This document shows, in pieces, positions 47,429 through 54,304 of a stretch of DNA of 64,000 bases; the stretch's first letter is position 1, and each line of letters starts with the position of its first letter. The notes under the pieces were generated by a model. It made no database searches. It was not told the DNA's origin and was given only the letters and a program-made list of their open reading frames with translations. This DNA comes from PALSA-612 sp964595575. Lineage in GTDB: Bacteria; Actinomycetota; Thermoleophilia; Gaiellales; Gaiellaceae. The stretch spans positions 30,975-94,974 of the forward strand of contig CAZQRA010000004.1 in the NCBI GenBank assembly GCA_964595575.1, given 5' to 3'. Both the position numbers and the translations under genes were made by a program.

Positions 47429-49083
47429 GCCGCCACCGCCTCTGCCCGCTCCTCCCGTCCTCGGGCGGGCTCCCTGCCCGCCAGCGTCCCCAGCTCCTCG
47501 TCGCTCAGGCGATCGCAGAAGTCGCGGAAGGCCTCGCCCGGCCGGCGGCGGGCCAGCCACCCGGACACGAGGCCGATCACGACCCCGTCCAGCTCCTCGC
47601 TGGGGACGCGGCGGAAGAGGGGCCGGCCGATGGCGGCCCGGGGCCCCAGGGCGCCGCGCAGGAAGACGTCGTAAGCCTGCCTCCGCCGCCCCTCCTCGTC
47701 GCGCACGGTCGTCCCCTGGAAGCCGATGTCCCCCACCCAGTGCTGGGCGCAGGCGTGGGGGCACCCGTCCAAGTGCAGCCGCAGGCCGGCGACGTCGTGG
47801 CCGAAGCGCTGCTCGAGGCGCTCGATCAGCTCGCCCAGGCGGCTCTTCGTCTCGGTCACCGAGAAGTTGCAGTGGGGCTCGCCGGTGCAGGCGAGCGAGG
47901 TCGCCCGCACCGGGTTCACGTCGAGGGGAAAGCCGATGGAGGCGAGCTCTGCCGCTGCCTCCTCCGCCCGCTCCTCAGGGACCCCGGTGAGCACGAAGTT
48001 CTGCTGGCGGGTGATACGAACGTCCCCTCCTAGGCGCTCTGCCAGCTCCGCCACGGCCACCATCTGGGCGCCGGAGAGGAGGCCCAGGTGAACGGGGACG
48101 CCGATGGAGACGAGGCCGGGCCGGCGCTGGGGCCGAATACCCATGTGGTCGCTCGGCTGGCGCTCCAGGGGAGGAAGCCGGAAGTCCTGCAACCGGCGAC
48201 CGAGTCGGCGCTCCACCTCGGCTCGAATCCCCTCCGGGCCGTAGTCGTCGACCATGAACTTGAGTCGCGCCTTGACGCGGGAGAGGCGGTAGCGGAGATC
48301 CTCCCGCCAAGCGTCGAGGATCGTCCGCAGCACCTCCACCGCCTCCTCCTTGGGGACGAAGGCGCCCAGCTCCCGACCCAGTCGGGGTACCGAGGAGAGC
48401 CCCCCGCCCACCAGGACGGCGAAGCCCTCCTGTGCTTCGTGGACGACGCCGACCAGGGCGATGCAGTTGATCTCGGGAGCCGAGCAGCGATCGGCGCAGG
48501 CGGCGATGGTGATCTTGTGCTTACGGGGGAGGTCGGAGTACACGGGGTGGCCGTAGAAGAAGCGGGCCGCCTCCTCCACCACCGGGGAGGCGTCGAAGAG
48601 CTCGTCGGCGGTCAGCCCTGCCAGCGGGCAGCCGGTGATGTTGCGCACGGTGTCGCCGCAGGCGCCCACCGAGGTGAGCCCGGCGGCCTGGAGGCGCTCG
48701 AGCACCTCCGGCAAGGAGGCGAGCTCGATCCAGTGGAGCTGGACGTTCTGGCGGGTGGTCAGCTCCCCGTCGCCGCGGCCGAAGCGGATCGAGATGTCCC
48801 CGATCGCCCGCAGCCCGGCCGGGGAGAGGCGGCCTCCCGGCAGCTTGATGCGGAGCATGAAGGTGCCCACCTTGGGCTTGTCGTGGTAGAGCCCCCACCA
48901 CTTGAGCCGGACGATGTCCTCCTCCGGCACCTGCTCGTAGCCTGCGGCCACGAGCGCAGGCAGCTCCTCCACGATGCCGAGCGGGCTCTTCTCCTGCTTG
49001 AGCCGCTCCACCGAGTTTCGCTTGAGCACGAGCTCCCAGGTGGGCTCCGGCGGCAGGCCGGGGGCCTTCGTCCTATCCCTCAT
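47425..49083 (-). CDS. Ferredoxin-type sulfite (or nitrite) reductase, copy 1
   Basis: This 552-residue siroheme and [4Fe-4S] reductase has WWGLYHDKPKVGTFMLRIKLPGG, LTTRQNVQLHWIEL, ACGDTVRNITGCPLAGL, TRQQNFVLTGVPEE, and the cluster Cys in LACTGEPHCNFSVTETKSR and LDGCPHACAQHWVGDIGFQG. Coupling to cysH indicates sulfite reduction to sulfide, as for actinobacterial SirA. Sequence alone does not exclude nitrite. ATG 49083 follows GGAGGAGGAAG. The leader contains a hairpin over part of this ribosome site. Confidence 0.9.
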   Translation of the reverse strand: MRDRTKAPGLPPEPTWELVLKRNSVERLKQEKSPLGIVEELPALVAAGYEQVPEEDIVRLKWWGLYHDKPKVGTFMLRIKLPGGRLSPAGLRAIGDISIRFGRGDGELTTRQNVQLHWIELASLPEVLERLQAAGLTSVGACGDTVRNITGCPLAGLTADELFDASPVVEEAARFFYGHPVYSDLPRKHKITIAACADRCSAPEINCIALVGVVHEAQEGFAVLVGGGLSSVPRLGRELGAFVPKEEAVEVLRTILDAWREDLRYRLSRVKARLKFMVDDYGPEGIRAEVERRLGRRLQDFRLPPLERQPSDHMGIRPQRRPGLVSIGVPVHLGLLSGAQMVAVAELAERLGGDVRITRQQNFVLTGVPEERAEEAAAELASIGFPLDVNPVRATSLACTGEPHCNFSVTETKSRLGELIERLEQRFGHDVAGLRLHLDGCPHACAQHWVGDIGFQGTTVRDEEGRRRQAYDVFLRGALGPRAAIGRPLFRRVPSEELDGVVIGLVSGWLARRRPGEAFRDFCDRLSDEELGTLAGREPARGREERAEAVAA

Positions 49084-49092
49084 CGCGCTTCC

Positions 49093-49107
49093 TCCTCCTT
49101 GGGAGGA
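49093..49107 (-). promoter_or_regulatory. Hairpin next to the ribosome site of the copy-1 reductase
   Basis: TCCTCC and GGAGGA form a perfect 6-bp stem with a 3-base loop on the transcript. The 3' arm is the first part of the long purine ribosome site before ATG 49083. It could lower translation unless opened. A second GGAGG repeat remains free, so the effect may be mild. Confidence 0.4.
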
Positions 49108-49125
49108 CGAACGCTAGCGGAAGAG

Positions 49126-49158
49126 CTACAAAAAGTAAAGTGACTTCAAAAAGAGAAG
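49126..49158 (-). promoter_or_regulatory. AT-rich promoter/operator element of the copy-1 reductase operon
   Basis: On the minus strand AAGTCACTT is followed by TACTTT, a likely -10 box giving a leader of about 45 bases before ATG 49083. The 33-base block matches the one at 46129-46161 at 25 positions, including CTACA at one end and GAAG at the other. It stands out sharply as an AT-rich island in GC-rich DNA. Confidence 0.6.
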
Positions 49159-49171
49159 CCTTGCTCGTCCC

Positions 49172-50386
49172 TCAGGCCGCCAACCGCTCCAGGAGGGCGT
49201 CCGCGTCTGGCTCGATCTCGACCGGGCGTAGGCTCTCGGCCACCGGCTCCGGGGTCTTGAGCCCGTCGCCGGTGACGAGGAGCACCACCCGCTCCTCCTC
49301 GCCCACCAGGCCGCGCGCCACCGCCTCCCGCAGCGCCCCCAGGGTGACGCCGGCAGCCGTCTCCCCGAAGACGCCGGTCGTCTCCGCCAAGAGGCGCATG
49401 TTCTCGCCCACGGCCTCCTCGGGGATGGCGTAGATCGCGCCCCCCGAGTCGCGGGCGGTGGCCACGGCCAGGTCCCCGTCGGCGGGGCTTCCGATGGCCA
49501 GGGAGCGGGCCACGGTGTCGGGTCGCACCGGCTTCACCGCCTCCCCGGCGGCGAAGGCGGTCGCTACCGGGGCGCACCCCTCCGCCTGGCCTCCGAAGAG
49601 GCGCGGCAGCGGCCCCTCCACCAGCCCAAGCTGGGCGAGCTGCAGAAATCCCTGCTGGAGCTTGGAGAAGAGGGCTCCGGAGGCGATGGGGCAGACCACG
49701 GCGTCGGGGAGCTCCCAGCCCAGCTGCTCGGCGATCTCGAAGGCCAGGGTCTTCGACCCCTCGGCGTAGTACGCGCGGAGGCCCACGTTGACGAAGGCCC
49801 AGGGGAGCTCGAAGGAGAGCTCCACGGTGAGCCGGCTGCAGTGGTCGTAGGTGCCCCGTACGGCATAGACGGTGGCGCCGTACACCGAGGTGGCGAGGAG
49901 CTTCTCGGGCTCCAGGTCGGCGGGGCAGAAGACGGCTGCCTCCAGTCCCTCGGCAGCGGCGCGGGCGGCGACGGCGTTGGCCAGGTTGCCGGTGGAGGAG
50001 CAGGCCAAGGTGGTCATGCCTGCCTCCTTGGCCTTGGCCGCCGCCACCGCCACCACCCGGTCCTTGAAGGAGTGGGTGGGGTTAGCGGTGTCGAGCTTGA
50101 GGTGGACCTCCCGAAGGCCCAGCGCCGCCGCCAGCCGGGGCGCCGGCTGGAGCGGCGTGAGGCCGGGCGCCAGCCGCTGCTCGTCGGGGGCCTCTACGGG
50201 GAGAAGCGGGGCGTAGCGCCAGATCGAGGGGGGGCCTTGGGCGATCGACTCCCTGGTCACCCTGCCCCGGAGCGCCTCCCAGTCGTAGACCGGGTCGAGC
50301 GGGCCGAAGCAGCGCGAGCAGACGCCGACCGGCTCCAGGCCGTGATCGGTCTCGCAGATGCGACAACGTAGGGCGGTGGCGGGCAT
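49172..50386 (-). CDS. Threonine synthase-like PLP enzyme under SAM riboswitch control
   Basis: This 404-residue fold-type II PLP enzyme has an N-terminal zinc-ribbon (CRICETDHGLEPVGVCSRCFGPL), the PLP lysine in NPTHSFKDRVVAVAAA, ACSSTGNLANAVAA and the phosphate loop PIASGALFSKL. It looks like threonine synthase, which makes threonine from O-phosphohomoserine. A second threonine synthase lies with hom and thrB. A SAM-I riboswitch precedes this copy and a sulfide-producing operon follows, so it may act in homocysteine/methionine supply or in balancing threonine against methionine (inference). ATG 50386 follows GGAGG. An upstream frame extension runs through the riboswitch. Confidence 0.82.
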   Translation of the reverse strand: MPATALRCRICETDHGLEPVGVCSRCFGPLDPVYDWEALRGRVTRESIAQGPPSIWRYAPLLPVEAPDEQRLAPGLTPLQPAPRLAAALGLREVHLKLDTANPTHSFKDRVVAVAAAKAKEAGMTTLACSSTGNLANAVAARAAAEGLEAAVFCPADLEPEKLLATSVYGATVYAVRGTYDHCSRLTVELSFELPWAFVNVGLRAYYAEGSKTLAFEIAEQLGWELPDAVVCPIASGALFSKLQQGFLQLAQLGLVEGPLPRLFGGQAEGCAPVATAFAAGEAVKPVRPDTVARSLAIGSPADGDLAVATARDSGGAIYAIPEEAVGENMRLLAETTGVFGETAAGVTLGALREAVARGLVGEEERVVLLVTGDGLKTPEPVAESLRPVEIEPDADALLERLAA

Positions 50387-50400
50387 CCATGTCCTCCTTC

Positions 50401-50503
50401 GTCTCGCTTCACATCCATCCGGGCTTGGCACCTTGCCGCGGGCGGCAGGTTGCCGAGGCGTCACAGGGCCGGTCCCTCAGCCTCTCTCGATGCGGAGCGG
50501 GAC
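50401..50503 (-). promoter_or_regulatory. SAM-I (S-box) riboswitch
   Basis: On the minus strand the conserved SAM-I core is easily read: GAGAGAGGCTGAGGGACCGG, CCCTGTGACGCCTCGGCAACC, then AAGGTGCCAAGCCC. The P1 helix pairs 50503-50489 with 50415-50401 (13 of 15 positions). SD GGAGG lies three bases after P1 and the ATG 14 bases after it, so control is probably at translation: SAM binding stabilises P1 and limits ribosome access. No terminator with a T-run is present. Confidence 0.93.
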
Positions 50504-50525
50504 GTGGTGCCCGCGTCCACGTGCC

Positions 50526-50538
50526 AGTATACGGACAA
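50526..50538. promoter_or_regulatory. Divergent -10 boxes for the riboswitch transcript and proA
   Basis: TATACT on the minus strand (50531-50526) would start the riboswitch RNA near 50519. On the plus strand the overlapping CAGTAT/TATACG (50525-50533) lies four to seven bases before the proA ATG, suggesting a leaderless proA mRNA. No good -35 boxes are seen. Confidence 0.45.
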
Positions 50539-51785
50539 TGACGACGTTGCGCGAGGCCATCGAGCACGAGGCGCGGGGGGCCGCCCAGGCTCTCTCCTCG
50601 CTCTCCGACGCAGCCGTGGCCGAGGCCCTGCGGACGGCAGCGGCCCTCGTCCGGGAGCGGAGGTCAGCTCTGCTCTCGGCCAACGACGCCGACGTGGAAG
50701 CGGGCCGCGGTCGCTTGGACCGGGGGACGCTCGACCGGCTTCGCCTCGACCAGCGCCGGCTGGAGGCCATGGCCGAGCAGGCCCAGGCCATGGCGGAGGC
50801 AGAGCCCATCGCCCGCGAGGTCGCCTCCTGGACCCTCCCCAACGGCCTCCGCGTCAGCGAGCGACGGATCCCCATCGGGGTGGTGGGGGCCAACTTCGAG
50901 GCCCGGCCCACGGTGGCCCTGGACGTGGCGGGCCAGCTTCTGAAGAGCCTCAACGGCTGCGTCCTCAGGACCGGGGGAGCGGCGCTTCGTACCGTGACCG
51001 AGCTCGTGGACGGGGTCCTGCGGCCTGCACTCGAGCGGGCAGGGCTCCCTGTGGGAGCAGTGGGCCTGGTTCGGTCTCCCGACCGGGAGGGAGCCCGCAT
51101 CCTCTGCTCCCTCCCCCGCCTCGTTCCCCTCGTCATCCTGCGGGGAAGCGGACCCACGACGGCGGAGCTGGCGCGCCTGGCCGCCGCGCACGGGGTACGG
51201 GCGCTCGCTCACGCGGAGGGGGGCGGCGTCCTCTACATCCACGGGGCTGCCGCGCGAGACACGGCCCTGGCCGTGGCCGAGGCAGGGCTCGACCGGCTGG
51301 GAGTCTGCAACCGCCTGAACCTGTGCCTGGTCGATCGGCGGGCGAGCCGGCTCGTGCCCGAGCTTCTGGCGCTCTTTGGGCGCCTGGGGGTGGAGGCTCG
51401 GGGTTCCGTGGAAGGGGCGCTTCCCCTCGACCGGCCGCTCGGCTACGAGTGGGCTCAAGACCCGCGCCGGGTAGCCACCGTGACCGTGGCCCCGGTGGAG
51501 TCGCTGGAGGAGGCGCTCCGCATCGCCAACGAGGAGACCTCGGGCCTGGCGGCGAGCATCGTCACCGAGGACGCCGAGGCAGCTCGCCGGTTCCTCGACG
51601 GCTACAGGGGCACGGCGGCTTTCTGGAACGCCACCACCCGCTTCGCCGACGGGTACGAGCTCACGGGAGCCCCCGAGACGGGCATCAACGTCGACTGGAC
51701 GCCTGGCCCCCGGGGCCCCGTCACGTACCGCGACCTCTGGCTTCGCCAGTACAGGGTGGTGGGAGACGGCACGCAGCGACGGTAG
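50538..51785 (+). CDS. proA: Glutamate-5-semialdehyde dehydrogenase (divergent)
   Basis: This 415-residue aldehyde dehydrogenase-superfamily enzyme reduces glutamyl phosphate in proline synthesis. PIGVVGANFEARPTVALDVAGQLLKSLNGCVLRTGG corresponds to the usual GVVGIIYESRPNVTxDAA region. The catalytic Cys is in GVCNRLNLCLV, where the family has VCNAxETLLV, so two normally conserved residues after the Cys differ. TGINVDWTPGPRGPV and TYRDLWLRQYRVVGDG match the C-terminus. It lies 30 bases before proB, the preceding enzyme. Gene order and length support ProA despite the divergence. Confidence 0.85.
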   Translation: MTTLREAIEHEARGAAQALSSLSDAAVAEALRTAAALVRERRSALLSANDADVEAGRGRLDRGTLDRLRLDQRRLEAMAEQAQAMAEAEPIAREVASWTLPNGLRVSERRIPIGVVGANFEARPTVALDVAGQLLKSLNGCVLRTGGAALRTVTELVDGVLRPALERAGLPVGAVGLVRSPDREGARILCSLPRLVPLVILRGSGPTTAELARLAAAHGVRALAHAEGGGVLYIHGAAARDTALAVAEAGLDRLGVCNRLNLCLVDRRASRLVPELLALFGRLGVEARGSVEGALPLDRPLGYEWAQDPRRVATVTVAPVESLEEALRIANEETSGLAASIVTEDAEAARRFLDGYRGTAAFWNATTRFADGYELTGAPETGINVDWTPGPRGPVTYRDLWLRQYRVVGDGTQRR

Positions 51786-51815
51786 AGACGAGCTCCTCGG
51801 TCGCTTGCAGCTGAG

Positions 51816-52859
51816 GTGAGACGCCCGGTCGTGGTGAAGCTCGGCTCCTCGCTCGTGGCCGCGGCCGGCGGCCGGGTGCGGCGCTCCCTCCTGCGGGCGC
51901 GGGCCGAGGAGATCGCCCGGCTGGTGCGGGCGGGCACCCCCGTGTGCGTCGTCTCCTCGGGCGCGATCGCCCTCGGGCTTCCCCGTCTCGGGCTCGACCG
52001 CAGGCCCCGCAGCCTGCCCAAGCTCCAGGCGGCGTCGGCTCTGGGTCAGGCTCGCCTGCAGGCGGCCTGGGACGAGGCCCTGGGCCGGCAGGGGATCCCC
52101 GCTGCCCAGGTCCTCCTCACCCCGGCCGACATCGCCGATCGCGCCGCCTACCTCAACGCCCGCAACGCCCTCGCCGCCCTGTTCGCCCTGGGAGCCGTCC
52201 CTATCATCAACGAGAACGACGCCACCGCCACCGACGAGATCACGTTCGGGGACAACGACGCCCTGGCTGCCCAGGTGGCGCTCCTCACCCGGGCCAAGCT
52301 CCTCGTCCTGTTGACCGAGGTCGACGGCGTCTACACGAGGGCGCCGGGAACGCCGGGAGCCGAGCTCATCCACCAGGGCACCGCTATCCACCGGGCCCTT
52401 CTCGGCCAGGCCTCTCCCCTGGGGAGGGGCGGCATGCGGAGCAAGGTCCTGGCCGCCGAGCTGGCCGCCCAGGCCGGGATCCCCACGGTCATCGCCGGCG
52501 GGGCCGGGCGCCAGGTGCTGGGCCCGATCGTGGCCGGCGAGCCCAGGGGGACGCGCTTCTCCCCCGGAGAGCGGGCCCCCTCCGCCTTCAAGCTGTGGCT
52601 TCGCTACGGAAAGCCTGTCTCCGGACGCCTGCACGTGGACGCGGGGGCGCGTCGGGCGATCGTGGAGGAGGGAGCGAGCCTCCTGGCCGTAGGCGTGGTC
52701 GTGACCGAGGGCCGGTTCGCTCCCGGCGAGGCCGTCGAGCTTGTCGGTCCCGACGGGCGCCCCTTCGCCAAGGGGATCGCCGCCGCCTCAGCGGAGGAGC
52801 TGGCCGGCAGGCCGCCGGGCGTGGAGGCCGTCCACCGCGACCGGCTCGTCCTCTACTGA
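51816..52859 (+). CDS. proB: Glutamate 5-kinase
   Basis: This 347-residue kinase phosphorylates glutamate, the first step of proline synthesis. The amino acid kinase domain (about 1-250) has VVVKLGSSLV, VVSSGAIALG, QLLLT-like VLLTPADIADR, NARNALAAL, PIINENDATATDEITFGDNDALAAQVA and GRGGMRSKVLAA. A C-terminal PUA domain (about 265-347) follows, as in full-length ProB. GTG 51816. Its product is the substrate of ProA encoded just upstream. Confidence 0.95.
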   Translation: MRRPVVVKLGSSLVAAAGGRVRRSLLRARAEEIARLVRAGTPVCVVSSGAIALGLPRLGLDRRPRSLPKLQAASALGQARLQAAWDEALGRQGIPAAQVLLTPADIADRAAYLNARNALAALFALGAVPIINENDATATDEITFGDNDALAAQVALLTRAKLLVLLTEVDGVYTRAPGTPGAELIHQGTAIHRALLGQASPLGRGGMRSKVLAAELAAQAGIPTVIAGGAGRQVLGPIVAGEPRGTRFSPGERAPSAFKLWLRYGKPVSGRLHVDAGARRAIVEEGASLLAVGVVVTEGRFAPGEAVELVGPDGRPFAKGIAAASAEELAGRPPGVEAVHRDRLVLY

Positions 52860-52870
52860 GCCGAAGCTTG

Positions 52871-54295
52871 CTACTCGATGGCGGCCGGCTCGCGGTCGCG
52901 GTGCCGGCGGGCTACGCCGGCTTCCTCGGCTGCCTGGGCCACCGCCGCCGCCACCGCCGGTACCACCTCCCGGTTGAAGACGCTGGGCACGATGTACTCG
53001 GGGCCGAGCTCCTCCGGCTTCACCACCGACGCGATGGCGTGAGCGGCGGCGATCTTCATCTCCTCCGTGATGGCGGCGGCGCGCACGTCCAGGGCGCCCC
53101 GAAACACGCCTGGGAAGGCGAGCACGTTGTTGATCTGGTTGGGGTAGTCGGAGCGCCCGGTGGCTACCACGGCGGCCAGGTCGTGAACCTCCTCGGGGGC
53201 GACCTCCGGTACCGGGTTGGCCATGGCGAACACGATGGCATCGCCGGCCATGGACTTGATGCCGTCCACGCTCACCGCGCCGGGGGCGGAGAGCCCGATG
53301 AACACGTCCGCCCCGGCCAGGACCTGGTCGCAGGATCCCCGCTCGCCCTCGGGGTTCGTCTCCTCGGCGTAGATGGCCTTGATGCCGGCGAGGTCGGGGC
53401 GACCGCGGTAGATCGCTCCTCGCCGGTCGCACCCTACGATCCGGCGCACGCCGGCGGCGGCCAGGATGCGGGTGGTGGCCACGCCGGCGGCCCCCACCCC
53501 GGAGACCACGACCTTGACGTCCTCCATCCGCTTCCCCACCAGGCGCAAGGCGTTGAGGAGGCCCGCCAGGACCACGATGGCGGTGCCGTGCTGGTCATCG
53601 TGGAACACGGGAATGTCGAGCGACCCGCGCAGGCGCTCCTCGATCTCGAAGCACCGCGGCGCGGAGATGTCCTCCAGGTTCACGCCCCCGAAGACGGGCT
53701 CGATGGCCTGGACGCAGGCCACGATCTCGTCCACGCGCGTCGTGGCCAGGCAGATGGGGAAGGCGTCGACGTCGCCGAACTCCTTGAACAGCATCGCCTT
53801 TCCCTCCATCACCGGTAAGGCTGCCTGGGGCCCGATGTCGCCCAGGCCGAGGACGGCGGTGCCGTCGGTGACGATGGCCACCATGTTGCGCTTGACGGTG
53901 AGGTTCCAAACGCTCTCCGGGTCGTCGGCGATCGCCTGGGAGATCCGGGCCACGCCCGGGGTGTAGGCCATGGAGAGATCGTCTCGGGTCTTGATGGGCA
54001 CCTTGGGCACCACCTCGATCTTGCCGCCCAGGTGGAGGAGGAAGGTGCGGTCGGAGACGTGCTCCACCTCGACTCCGGGCACGCGGCGCACGGCCTCCAC
54101 GATGCGCTTGAGGTGGTCGGCGTCGTAGGCGAGCACGGTCACGTCCCGGACCTTCGTCCCCCGCTCCACTCGGACGAGGTCGATCGCCCCTAGCGAGCCT
54201 TCTGCGTCGGCGATGGCTCGAGCGAGGTCGGCGAACGAGCCCGGCCTGTCCTCCAGCCGAACCCGAATCGTGGCGCTGAAGGACGCAGACAGCAT
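52871..54295 (-). CDS. NAD(P)-dependent malic enzyme with N-terminal ACT domain
   Basis: This 474-residue enzyme decarboxylates malate to pyruvate. An ACT-like regulatory domain (about 1-85, IRVRLEDRPGSFADLARAIAD) precedes the catalytic part. That part has MAYTPGVARISQAIADDP, VTDGTAVLGLGDIGPQAALPVMEGKAMLFKEFGDVDAFPI, EDISAPRCFEIEERL, IPVFHDDQHGTAIVVLAGL and the NAD fold VVVSGVGAAGVATTRIL. The ACT domain suggests amino-acid control of pyruvate supply, fitting the branched-chain genes nearby. It converges on proB with only 11 bases between. Confidence 0.93.
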   Translation of the reverse strand: MLSASFSATIRVRLEDRPGSFADLARAIADAEGSLGAIDLVRVERGTKVRDVTVLAYDADHLKRIVEAVRRVPGVEVEHVSDRTFLLHLGGKIEVVPKVPIKTRDDLSMAYTPGVARISQAIADDPESVWNLTVKRNMVAIVTDGTAVLGLGDIGPQAALPVMEGKAMLFKEFGDVDAFPICLATTRVDEIVACVQAIEPVFGGVNLEDISAPRCFEIEERLRGSLDIPVFHDDQHGTAIVVLAGLLNALRLVGKRMEDVKVVVSGVGAAGVATTRILAAAGVRRIVGCDRRGAIYRGRPDLAGIKAIYAEETNPEGERGSCDQVLAGADVFIGLSAPGAVSVDGIKSMAGDAIVFAMANPVPEVAPEEVHDLAAVVATGRSDYPNQINNVLAFPGVFRGALDVRAAAITEEMKIAAAHAIASVVKPEELGPEYIVPSVFNREVVPAVAAAVAQAAEEAGVARRHRDREPAAIE

Positions 54296-54304
54296 GCTGA
54301 AAGC

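Noticed and set aside
50387..50464. N-terminal extension of the threonine synthase-like protein to 50464
   Set aside because: Those codons lie inside the SAM-I aptamer, and ATG 50386 has a proper GGAGG ribosome site directly upstream.
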